Shown here in pieces: positions 34,301 through 42,100 of a stretch of DNA of 64,000 nt. How positions within the stretch are numbered: position 1 is the stretch's first letter; every line of letters starts with the position of its first letter. The notes under the pieces were generated by a model. It was given only the letters and a program-made list of their open reading frames with translations. It had not been told where the DNA came from and ran no database searches. The translations under genes were made by a program, and so were the position numbers. The stretch is from Ignelater luminosus (taxonomy: Eukaryota > Arthropoda > Insecta > Coleoptera > Elateridae). The stretch lies in the NCBI GenBank assembly GCA_011009095.1, contig VTPC01000842.1, forward strand, positions 658,655-722,654, written 5' to 3'.

Positions 34301-37056
34301 TCCGTTTGATTAATGCCAGGTGGCATGGGAAGTTTAGTAATACTTTTAGGTTTATTAACTTTGTTCAATTCAGTGTTTACCACACTCTTTTTATAGGCAG
34401 CATTTGCATTTGGAACTTTTACTTCAACTTTATTAGGTAATGGTGGTGGAGCAACATCAGACGGTGCACTATTAGGAACTGCATTTGGTAAAGGTGGCGG
34501 TGGTGGTGCAGGAGATGAAGTAAGAGAGCTATTGTCTGTCTTCTTTTCTGGTAAATTTATTGATGATGATTCATTGTTAGGCAAAACGATTTCGTCCAAT
34601 TTCACAGGAGTGCTTTCAGCTGTTTTATTGTCCGATGGAATTGGTATTTCGTCTATGCAAACGGGCAAAGGTGGTGGCGGGTTTGTATTATTTAATTCAG
34701 TTTTGGCTTTATTATCAACTTCATCAGGGGGTTTTTCAGTCGTTTCTGTTTCACACTTATTGTCATTCTTTCTCTCTAACATATTCTCAAGTTTTTTCAA
34801 TTCCATCTCTCTCTTCTGCCTGTCTTTTACAAGTTCGGCAAATAAACTAGTGTCTGTTATCTTATTTTTTAATTGAGATGACTTAATGGAATGTGGAGAT
34901 GGACTTCGGATTCTTTCACGCCTGCAAAATAAAATTTCACTTACAAAAATGTACATCATTGCAAACTAAATTTTGTTGACGTCTAGATTTTTTAAGGTCA
35001 AGAAATATTTAGGGTTATGTTAAAACAACTGTCAATTCTCAACTGAAATATAAATTTTGTCTTCACAAACTGGTTGATTACAGAAACTTTTAATAATTCC
35101 CTACAAAATGTTAATATAATAAGAATTTATTAAATAAAATTTAATTTAAGGAGTTAAAAACATTGAAAGCAAACAAAGTAACTGATACAAAATAAATTAA
35201 AATCACTAATCTAACAAAAGTACACAAACTTAAGAAATAATTTAATAGGTTAGATTTTGTAATTTTTATATAAGGCTTGGCCATGAAAATCTGACATTTG
35301 ATAACTTTTAAATGAAAAACCCTATTTTCACTATTATGCCATGGTCTGCTCTGAATTCTATAATTACCTGAAATTTATATTTTTTCTTTTGTTTTTTTTT
35401 TGACATTTCTTTATAACCTAACATTTACAACAATAACAAATAATGGTTATTTAAAACATCATCAAAAGACATAATGTAAAATAAGCTGTTCATCTTTGAT
35501 GACTTGAATAATTTATAATATGTTTTCAAAATATTTATGGCATAGAAAAAACTTTTTTAGTAGATTCAGAATAAGATATATACGCATGCAAACTAAATAC
35601 TAACCTTGGTGGTGGTGACCTAGAATAACGATCTCTATCTCTACCAGGTCTTGGGCTTCTTGATCGATACCTCTTGGTGATCTTTGTTCTGCTCGGAGAT
35701 CTACTATAGTGCTTACGGCTCCAGCTTGGAGAACGAGAAATTCTTCTATGAACAGGACTCCTACTGCGCGATCTTCTCCGCCTCTCGCGTATTATTTCCT
35801 TTTCTTTTCTATGCCGTCGATGGTTGGTATCCCGTTCTAGTTTTCTACGCTTTCGGGATGGGGACATACTAGAACGAGCAACTATGTGATGATAATTACT
35901 AGGTTCAGGGCTAGGATTTCGAAATGGTGAAGATTTTACTGGTGACAAACTTTGTTTCGAACTACCCTGATCTAGTGATGGTTCGTCTGCTTCAATTTCA
36001 ATAGGTGATGGATTCAAACTGCTGGGTTGAGTAACATCTATAGGTTCAAGAAGTGAATTATGATTAGCAGCTTTCAAGGGCACCAATGGTGGTGTATGAG
36101 GTGATTCACGAGGGGTTATATTGTCCTTCAAATTCTTTCTCAATGGAGGTGTGATTGGTTTAGGACTAGGAGATTTGGGTTTTTTCTTCTGGTTCGGGAG
36201 ATGCTATATGACTATCATTAGAAACAGGTGAACATTCATTTGTAGCTATGTTATCTATGAGAATAGGAGACTCATGTACTACTCGATCTGGCACTGGTTG
36301 TTCCCAGTCTGAAAGTGGTTCGCCGTCGGGGTCGAGGCGAGGTGAAGATTTCTTATTAGTCTTATGAGGTGGAGTAACCGGCGAGGCTGGTGAGGCAGTA
36401 TCTACACTTTCTAAACTAGAACTTCGTGATCGATGCTTTCTCTTTCTTTTTCGTTTTCTTTTATCTTTCTTCCGTTTTCTTTCTCTTTTCTTTTTCTTAC
36501 GTCTCTCAAGATTTTCATACTCTGCATTATATTGGGGAGACGAAAGAGTCTGCCTATACTCTTGTAATGGAGAAACATCTAGCTTCTTTCGATGCCTTAT
36601 TTCACTAGATCGGGAAGATCTTGAAGAAACGGAACGTCTTCTTTCTCGTCGTTCAGCCACAGGGGATGGGGAACGAGCCATAGCTGAAGGATCATATCTA
36701 TGTACACGTCGACTAGGTGAATAATGTGACTGTCTGCTTAAATAGAAATCTTCCTCAACCAGTCGGCTACTGTGTGAATGCCGACTGCTTGTATTATAAT
36801 AACCACTTCTATGCATTGAATGGCTACTTAATTCACAATCATCACTAAAACTACGAACACTTTCTCCACTTTGTATTTCACCAGCTTCAGGACCTGATAA
36901 ATCTTCTGAACTCACATCAGAATACTCAACTAACGGCTTTGCAGTTGTCTTGATCACTATGTTAGTATTATCTGGACTTTCAACGTCTCGAGACTTACGT
37001 TTCTTTGGTGGTCGTTTAGGTTTCTCTCTATGTTTACCATGTCGACTTTTTTCCAT
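15503..37056 (-). CDS. Cdk12: Cyclin-dependent kinase 12 (whole gene, 11 coding exons)
   Basis: Cdk12 pairs with cyclin K in the nucleus and phosphorylates the RNA polymerase II C-terminal domain during elongation. Exons, 5' to 3': 37056-35605, 34921-34191, 34034-33813, 33756-33551, 33489-33293, 33236-33032, 32976-32708, 18450-18268, 16171-15847, 15784-15682, 15624-15503. All introns have GT-AG ends and all junctions are in phase. The sum is 4015 bases, one more than a multiple of three, because of one extra base in an A6 run in exon 1. The product would be about 1337 residues: RS-rich region, proline-rich region, CDK domain (about 780-1085), then the [15 protein letters not shown] post-kinase segment unique to CDK12/13. 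The intron between exons 7 and 8 is about 14 kb and full of transposons. Exons 9-11 are assigned by phase only. Confidence 0.85.
16172..18267. other. Cdk12 intron 8 or alternative 3' UTR, AT-rich
   Basis: About 2.1 kb of strongly AT-rich DNA with a short AAT/AGT microsatellite near 17160-17192. No exon is visible. If the in-frame TGA at the exon 8 donor is used instead of splicing, this would be the 3' UTR of a shorter transcript. Confidence 0.5.
18268..18450 (-). CDS. Cdk12: Cdk12 exon 8, CDK12/13-specific post-kinase segment
   Basis: The exon begins with A, completing the Gln codon left as CA by exon 7, and then reads [19 protein letters not shown]. In human CDK12 the kinase domain is followed by [19 protein letters not shown], so this exon is unmistakably the same element. 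The internal Met is therefore not a start codon. The rest ([17 protein letters not shown] and following) is basic and proline-rich. The donor GGCGG|GTGAGT contains an in-frame TGA: splicing continues the protein, while retention ends it after EEGSEVGG. Confidence 0.9.
18778..19828. mobile_element. 1.05-kb TIR element (MITE-like)
   Basis: The left end AAGTGGCTATTTGCACA is inverted at the right as TGTGCAAATAGCCACTT. The similarity runs about 28 bases with two small gaps. The interior is AT-rich with no coding frame, and no target duplication is obvious. It lies in the large Cdk12 intron. Confidence 0.5.
20001..20101. repeat. Short palindromic element (hairpin)
   Basis: A left arm at 20001-20036 (CATATTCATAAAGTTCTACT...) and a right arm at 20061-20101 (...AAAACTTTATGAGTATG) are inverted copies about 38 bases long around a 24-base loop. 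RNA or single-stranded DNA from here would fold into a long hairpin. It is probably a tiny MITE. Confidence 0.55.
20288..22836. mobile_element. Fold-back DNA transposon with long inverted arms
   Basis: The ends are ACAGGGTGTCCCAACTTATA on the left and its inverse TATAACTTGGGACACCCTGT on the right. Long inverted arms lie inside: 20440-20905 pairs with 21588-21985. GAATTCAGAGTAGGC and TCAGTCGATTCAGAAAA are readable in both. The right side carries about 700 extra bases between arm and terminus. The 680-bp centre holds a 126-bp direct duplication. No transposase is encoded. Its right end directly abuts the transposon starting near 22839. Confidence 0.6.
21218..21470. repeat. 126-bp direct duplication inside fold-back element
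   Basis: Two diverged units each contain GGCGGYCATTTTGACCATG followed by TTCCCGA and later TTGATGTAGAAT-like text. The anchors are at 21232 and 21358, giving a period of 126. Confidence 0.65.
22839..24592 (+). mobile_element. Decayed IS630/mariner-type transposon with ~100-bp TIRs
   Basis: The left end GTGTGAATAAAAAGTAAAGA is inverted at the right as ACTTTTTATTCACATT. Similarity continues for about 100 bases, through GGTTGYTAATGGGAGTTTG and CTGAATATTTGC. TA dinucleotides flank both ends. Near 24030-24250 the plus strand encodes a transposase tail: [16 protein letters not shown] with the last catalytic Asp, then [20 protein letters not shown] and IVHCRSV. The N-terminal part and the first two acidic residues are not recognisable, and 23100-23900 looks replaced by unrelated sequence. 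Confidence 0.7.
23684..23812 (+). other. Possible small exon of unknown origin
   Basis: From ATG 23684 the plus strand reads [20 protein letters not shown], then a Lys/Arg-rich stretch ([20 protein letters not shown]), and meets a consensus donor GG|GTGAGT near 23812. The acidic/serine then basic composition looks like a protein N-terminus. It lies inside a transposon relic in a Cdk12 intron on the opposite strand, and no second exon was found. Confidence 0.2.
24596..25404. other. Intronic AT-rich DNA with (AAT)n microsatellite
   Basis: No gene seen. A perfect ATA/AAT trinucleotide run occupies about 25289-25322. Confidence 0.6.
25407..26711 (+). mobile_element. Intact mariner-type transposon, copy 1
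   Basis: The 1305-bp element is flanked by TA at 25405-25406 and 26712-26713. Its terminal inverted repeats are identical for about 31 bases, beginning AAGGGTTTTCCAATAAGAGG. It contains one uninterrupted transposase gene and short untranslated ends, with an AATAAA-like motif near 26633. It lies in the large Cdk12 intron, in opposite orientation to the gene. Copy 2 at 56694-57998 is nearly identical. Confidence 0.95.
25521..26606 (+). CDS. Mariner-type transposase, 361 aa, intact
   Basis: The protein cuts and pastes its own element. Residues 1-110 form a paired-like DNA-binding region with two helix-turn-helix segments ([19 protein letters not shown] at the start). The catalytic core has SDEAHF near residue 159 (first Asp), QQDGATCHT near 253 (second Asp) and [15 protein letters not shown] near 290 (third Asp). 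I count 36 residues between the second and third Asp, more than the 34 of classical mariner and of a kind seen in other IS630/Tc1-mariner branches. Length and catalytic residues suggest a functional enzyme. Copy 2 differs at two residues (Ala20 here, Gly there; Tyr here, Cys there in LTPYDF). Confidence 0.95.
   Translation: MERYTLQQRIEIIKIHYKNAENLAETVRKTRTFLGHREAPCRTAIQKLVKKFELLGQVSDVKNKTRARRSRTAENIAVVAESVKENPGLSIPRRSLELAIPQTSLHRILHKDLGLKAYKVQLTQELKPADHQQRRVFADWVVEMHENDPEFHRKIILSDEAHFHLGGFVNKQNCRIWGSENPRVIVEKSLYPQRVTVWCGLWSGGVIGPYFFENEAGATVTVTGLRYREMINDFLWPELDGIDLDNVYFQQDGATCHTSNETIDLLRKKFPDRVISRRGDHNWPPRSCDLTPYDFFLWGHVKEKVYANSPASIQDLKDGIREAIEDIGQPLCDLVMENFMKRILSCKRGRGGHLPDVIFHY
26725..26770. 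repeat. Inverted-repeat end matching 32360-32400
   Basis: GGTTTTTCAATACTAGTT followed by AACC...AAGTTCAGGTT is found inverted at about 32356-32396 (AACCTGAACTTAGG...ACTAGTATTGAAAAA). The two may be the ends of one 5.7-kb composite element or two inverted copies of a small one. Everything between, including the piggyBac relic, would then be internal. Confidence 0.4.
27168..30731 (+). mobile_element. piggyBac-type transposon, inactive
   Basis: The element is bounded by TTAA (27164-27167 and 30732-30735), with inverted ends CCCAGATATGC and GCATATCTGGG, as expected of piggyBac. The plus-strand interior encodes a broken piggyBac transposase (about 27560-29440). The remaining 1.3 kb to the right end is AT-rich and non-coding, longer than usual, and may include further insertions. 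Confidence 0.8.
27560..29440 (+). pseudogene. piggyBac transposase pseudogene
   Basis: Pieces in different frames follow the order of a piggyBac DDD transposase. An acidic N-terminus comes first (27916-28300, many Asp/Glu/Ser). Then [16 protein letters not shown] appears near 28425. [15 protein letters not shown] with a catalytic Asp is near 28700, and [19 protein letters not shown] near 28890. [19 protein letters not shown] lies near 29050. The terminal cysteine-rich zinc domain ([19 protein letters not shown]) is near 29375-29435. Stops and frameshifts separate them, so the gene is dead. The zinc domain normally binds the element ends. Confidence 0.8.
30751..31248. mobile_element. Palindromic MITE, copy 1
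   Basis: About 70-bp inverted ends: CAGTATGCCCATTTTACAGG at the left, and CTGGGCATTCTG at the right edge, with GAATGTTTG and GGCAACACATCTTACAATTC mirrored in both arms. TA flanks both ends. It begins about 15 bases after the piggyBac right end. Copy 2, inverted and truncated, lies at 51023-51315. Confidence 0.75.
32708..34034 (-). CDS. Cdk12: Cdk12 kinase domain, exons 3-7
   Basis: Exons 34034-33813, 33756-33551, 33489-33293, 33236-33032 and 32976-32708 encode the whole protein kinase fold. Visible landmarks in order: the glycine loop GEGTYGQV formed across the exon 3/4 junction, ALKKVRL with the ATP lysine, the cyclin-binding helix PITAVRE, the gatekeeper region [11 protein letters not shown], catalytic [17 protein letters not shown], a T-loop ending [15 protein letters not shown], and [13 protein letters not shown]. 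All catalytic residues are present. PITAVRE is shared with human CDK12/13 apart from one conservative change. The last exon leaves CA, which is completed by exon 8. Confidence 0.95.
34191..34921 (-). CDS. Cdk12: Cdk12 exon 2, charged and proline-rich linker
   Basis: The exon completes an Arg codon from exon 1 (AG plus G) and reads [19 protein letters not shown]. It then has a charged helix ([20 protein letters not shown]), acidic stretches, and several PPPPP or PPPPLP tracts, with two copies of a KSI.LPMPPG motif. This matches the disordered proline-rich region before the kinase domain in CDK12/13, thought to recruit SH3/WW or splicing partners. The donor GTGTGT is weaker than usual but keeps the phase (CCTCCAG joined to TAGTACC). 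Confidence 0.85.
35605..37056 (-). CDS. Cdk12: Cdk12 exon 1, RS-rich N-terminus with frameshift
   Basis: Translation from ATG 37056 gives [20 protein letters not shown], acidic/serine segments, a very basic [20 protein letters not shown] run, and then after the shift many RS and SP dipeptides ([19 protein letters not shown]). RS-rich domains direct CDK12 to nuclear speckles. The first frame stops at 36168-36166, while the second is open only after 36215. The two overlap around a run of six A on the minus strand (36180-36185), where one base too many explains everything. No splice sites suit an intron there. It may be an assembly error or a real allele. Confidence 0.85.
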
Positions 37057-38949
37057 TTTAGGTAAAATCCGAACTGATCCAGCACATAGTACTTAGTGCT
37101 GATTCACTACCATCCCCTGGTAGTATCCTGAAAAACCACCTCATAGTAGTAATTATCATTTTCTAGAGAATTATTTGTGGTTATGTTAGGGTGGCACACA
37201 TGAGGGGGAGGATGAATCCATTTTCCCTGAACTGAATAATTAACTATTAAAATTTTCGTTAGAGCAAAATAATTTTATGAAATGTCCAAACCGTAAAATA
37301 GCAATTCATGACGTATAAAAAACAAATTCCGGAATTTTATACTTCGTTGACGTACGTGACCTTGAATGACGACGACGGTTTTTGGGTGGGTCGTTAACTG
37401 TTGAAATGTGCACGAAAAAACCTCCCTGTTGAAGAAACGAACTAATATTAGGGTAAATACAAACTAGACTTACCCAGTAATACAAATATCCTTAATCCAA
37501 ATACGTAAACAACACGCACAGTTCACAACACGACTTTAATACTAAACTTTTTACAGGTCATTTAAGGTTCTTTCTTTCGAGCTTTTTGTGGTTTAATCAG
37601 TTGATACTTTTAAAAAATAATATTTCAGAGAATGTCCTTAGGTTTAGTAATTTGCTCTAATCAGTTTCATAATAATTGATGTAATATAAATCATGGATAA
37701 AAAGTCAGAATTTGTGAAAATTTGTAGGCGATCCAAGTACAAACGCCATTTGCATTGCTATTTCTATTTTTTCCCGCAGCAGCCCCTGACGTCACTACTG
37801 CCGACATCAAATTAGTACCATCAAAATAGGTAAAATGAAGTATTTCTTCCCAAAACTGACTTTAAATAGACTAGAGAGTACGTAGTCTTGGTTTAAACAA
37901 ATATATTTAGTTAATAATATTGCGAAATATTGCATTTGTACATAAAATGCAAAAATCTAGGGAGATTTCTATACTTACGCAGTTCGAGTACAGATGGCGC
38001 CAGATTCGCAGCGGGACGCTTGATATGCGGGAGATTTAAACTCTTAATTACATTTTATGAATTTTAAATTGAATGAATTGCGCATCCATATGAATAACTG
38101 ACGAAAAATATAGAGATTGAAAGTAAAACACAATATTTAAATATAGAAACATATTTTTATTATGAAAAATAACAGCTTCTTTTATATACAAAACAGCAAT
38201 GATATATAAAAATGTAAATGTCTTTCTTTTTTCTAAAATAAACAATAAAAAAGATTTTATTTCGATAATAATTTGGCTTTAAAAAATTATTTCTTTGACT
38301 TCTAACATCACATAGTTCTTTTAGGGAATGATACGAACATTTCTTAGTTTATTTTAACACCAATAAATTCTTTTTTTTTACTAATAATAAAGGCATATAA
38401 TTGCTTTGGCTGACCATTTCATTTCTGTAATTTTTAGTTTTCAATTTCAGTAGATCTAAGGCTATAAAAGCTTTTCAATGATAAAAAAGCTTCGCAAATT
38501 TCTGAATTCTAATATTAGAAATTTTGTCATCTTGATATTGTCAGAATATATTAATTTTATATATTATAGCGCTAAAATAATATTTTATACTATATTAGAG
38601 CATACATTAAATAAATATATACAGTCCTTGTAACAGATGAGATAAAAGCAGCGACTTTATTGCTAGCATAACTTGGAAATACGTTAATTCATCTATTAAA
38701 GTATTTCAAATGATAATATCTAATCACTACTCTCATTTCATCTGCATGAATTTATATACATAATTATTAATTGACATGTTACTTATTATTCTAACAGCGA
38801 GGAAAAAGAAGTATTAAAATAAATTATAAAATATAAAACCATTTTGTGAGTTTTTTACTTCCGGTCTTGTAGATCAGAACTGTTGTTGAATATTTTTAGT
38901 TTAATAAATATAATTAAAAGTAAAACAGATATTACCTAAAAATGTCAAA
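37057..38949. other. Intergenic: Cdk12 5' region and formin 3' UTR
   Basis: About 1.9 kb separate the Cdk12 start from the upstream formin stop. The right part (about 38300-38949) is strongly AT-rich and probably the formin 3' UTR. The left part (37060-37560) should hold the Cdk12 promoter and 5' UTR, but no TATA box or other element can be named with confidence. No further gene seen. Confidence 0.5.
38656..38661 (-). terminator. Candidate formin polyadenylation signal
   Basis: The minus strand reads AATAAA here, about 290 bases after the formin stop at 38952-38950. Others exist further left, so this is only a candidate. Confidence 0.3.
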
Positions 38950-39162
38950 TTAAAATTCCATTTCTTCCATAGTTTTAGAGAGCCTATTGTTGTCAATACG
39001 ACGACGTTGACTTCTTCGAACAGCATCTGCTCTTCTGTATGGTTCACTTTTTAATCCCAATAGTATATCTTCTAAAGCTCCATTGTACACTTCATCCTGC
39101 TGAAGGAGCTTCTTTTCTTGTACCATTCTTGTTTTATGTTTTAATTCATTTATTACCGCTTC
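38950..39162 (-). CDS. Frl: Formin last exon, DAD autoinhibitory domain
   Basis: The exon reads [20 protein letters not shown], then [19 protein letters not shown] and a basic tail ([11 protein letters not shown]), ending MEEMEF and TAA at 38952-38950. In FMNL proteins the GAIEDII..L core followed by a basic cluster binds the N-terminal FH3 region and keeps the formin closed. Acceptor and phase fit exon 12 exactly. Confidence 0.9.
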   Translation of the reverse strand, partial: EAVINELKHKTRMVQEKKLLQQDEVYNGALEDILLGLKSEPYRRADAVRRSQRRRIDNNRLSKTMEEMEF

Positions 39163-42100
39163 CTATTGAAAAAAATTTTAAATGAAATGCTAAACATAAA
39201 ATGCGTGCAATGTTGGTGTTGGGATGATAAATGTCTTATTAGGCCTTATAGTCAATTAAAAGAAAATCCAGTTTTCGAGCTACACAAGAAGCTAGAGGTT
39301 TGGAGGATCTTTAAATTTTAACAATAATTCTAAACAGTGACCAGTCCACTAGAAGGGGTGTTTCAGTGAGAAAATCTCATTGAAACTATTTGTAGATTTC
39401 AAAAATCACACCGATCTATATTTATTTGTACGTATTTTAACATAACACTTGCATATTTTATTCATGCAATTAAAACAATCACAGATCTACTATAAACTAT
39501 AAAAGCATATAATTAGTACAGCTAAAGAACAAAAAAAAACCAGAATTAATGTGAAGTTATAAAATATTATAATTTAATTAAAAATATTACAAGCATATTT
39601 ATAAGACATAATACTTTCTTTTTAATAAATAAAATGTATGTACACAAAATAGTTCAAAATAAAATGCAAAAGCAACACACAACACAACATAAATGAGTGT
39701 AGTAAAAGCAAACTCGAAATAATTAATTTGTCACCATGCAGTACTGATTCTGGGGATTAAGTTTTAAAACCTCTTTTAGTGTAACATGAGGCAAATCAAT
39801 TACCTGCTGTTTCTTCTGATTAATCTTGTTTTTCTTTGCAACATCTTCATTTACTTTGTTTGAATTCTGTGCTGCTAATTCTAACCTCCGCCTCTGCTCA
39901 TTCTCTTGATCTGCAACCTAATTTAACAACCAATTATAATTCAATTTATTAATGATATTAAAAGTAAAATAAAAAAAGGGTAGGTATGATTTTAGATTAT
40001 ACATTACCAATCTTGAACTATTGCTTTTATTAAATTGGTTGAAGTTCTAGATTTATAATCAATAAATTAATTGACAATCAGCAGAATAATTTCCAAATGC
40101 TAACCTAACCTAGAGTTCCTAAATGTTATCAATTGTTACATTGAGGAACTCAGGGCTTCCACAAGCTGCGATACATGAAAAAAGTGAGTGAATTTAGCAA
40201 ATAAAGTGAGAAATAGTAAATAACTAGGCAGGGCTTTAGATGGAACGAAGCAGGTGCCACTATAACAATACAAAAATCCCCAACTTCAAAAATTCTTAAA
40301 ATAATAATGTTTATGTCCACAAGTTCCGCTGACGAGCTACCAGCAATGTCAGTAATTACTTGCTTGCAAACGAATGCTGCCAACCAACCACCAATTTTAC
40401 GTTGCCAATAGCTTGCTGCTTGCTTGTGAACATAAGTAATCTTTTATGCTGTAGGTAAAAATCACCAACAAACAGGTGGCATTAAACTTTGTCAAAATGT
40501 ATCGAAATAAGGGAGGAAAGACTATTTATTATAGCTATAAGCAACATTGCCAAAGCTGGCATAAATTTCCAAATTTGAAAATTTATAATATTTATTATTG
40601 CTTCTAACAATACATTTCACTGTTGTGGCAGCAGTGATAAATAATAGCATATTGTGAAAGGTAGGTCATCACATACGTTTTCCCCAACAAATTCGATCAC
40701 AAATAATACCGAGAAATATGAACCTTCAAGAACAATTTCACAATTTCCTGATTTCCAACATAAATTGTCCTAAAATAATAGAAATAGCATTGCCTACATT
40801 AATCTAACCTTAATTTTTTCAGTCACAAATGGTTGCTAATAGAAAGACCTGCCTTTCACAGAGCATCACTATTATTTACAGACCTTGGTTTTTTTCCAAT
40901 GTGTCAAGGAAAATATGCAACAAACGGAAAATTCTTTTTTATCAATTTCTCAGGAAACTTTTTTATTTATGAAATTTTGTACTTACTCCAAAGCTTGCAG
41001 TAACAGAAATAAAACTTGGATTATTATCAACAATAATAAAGCAAACTCAAAAAAACATAATTTTTTCATTAAAAAATGACCAAAATCTTTAATTTATCCC
41101 CAATAAATTCCCACTTTTTTAAGATTCTCACTAATTTCCCCATCAAGTTCAAAAATTTGGGGAAAATTTCCATATCTTGCAACACTGCAATACTCACAAC
41201 TTATCTTCAATTTTCATTTTGTGCTTCCTTGTAGAGCCCTGTATGGGCCAGAATTATCAGGCCTGGACCAGCCAGGTCCAACTGCACCTTCTTGATCAGC
41301 CCGACAGGCCTGAATAGCCCAAGACGCCCAAATGACACGAGAGGTCTGGTAGGGTCGACAGAAAAGGCCCAGGAGCCAAGAAATCCAAAAGGCTCAACAG
41401 GCTCGAGAAATCAAAACAGCCTGATAGACTCAAAGGGTCAAGAAGTCCAAAAGGCCTGACAGACTCGATGGCCCCGGGAGGGCCGAGAGATCAAAATGGC
41501 CTGATAGACTAGAGAAACCTGAAGAGTCGAGAAGTTCAAATGGCCCAACAGCCCTACAGACCGGAGAAACCCAAAGGGCTGTGAAGTGCAAAAAACCTTA
41601 ATGGCCCGATAGGGCCGAGAGATCATAAGGGCTTAATAGACTGGAGAAAGCTGAAGGGCCAAGATGTTCAAAAGGCCTAACAGATCCGTATAGTCCGACA
41701 GGGCTGAGAAATCAAAATGGCCTGATAGACTGGAGAGATCCGATGGACCAAGAAGTTCAAAAGGCCTGACGGCCCGAACAGCCCTATAGACCCAAGAAGC
41801 CTGAAGGACTGTGTAGATCAAAAGTCCAGGCAGACCCATATGGCCTGACAGGGCTGAGAGATCAAAACGTCCTGATAAGACTGGAGAGACCCGAAGGACC
41901 AAGAACAGCCCTACAGACCCGAGAAGCCTGAAGCACTGTGCTGCCGTCATAAGGAAAAACCACGTATTCAACATTTTTTTCGAAATTAATGTATTATATG
42001 CATATAACTCTAATACAGTTTTTAAACAGATTTACGAAGAAAAAAACCTGTATTCTAATATGGTTTCTATAATTTCTGATCACTATTTCCACGTATTTGC

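Noticed and set aside
34532-34876. Plus-strand frame of 114 codons
   Set aside because: Antisense shadow of the proline-rich Cdk12 exon 2, which has matching splice phases and family similarity.
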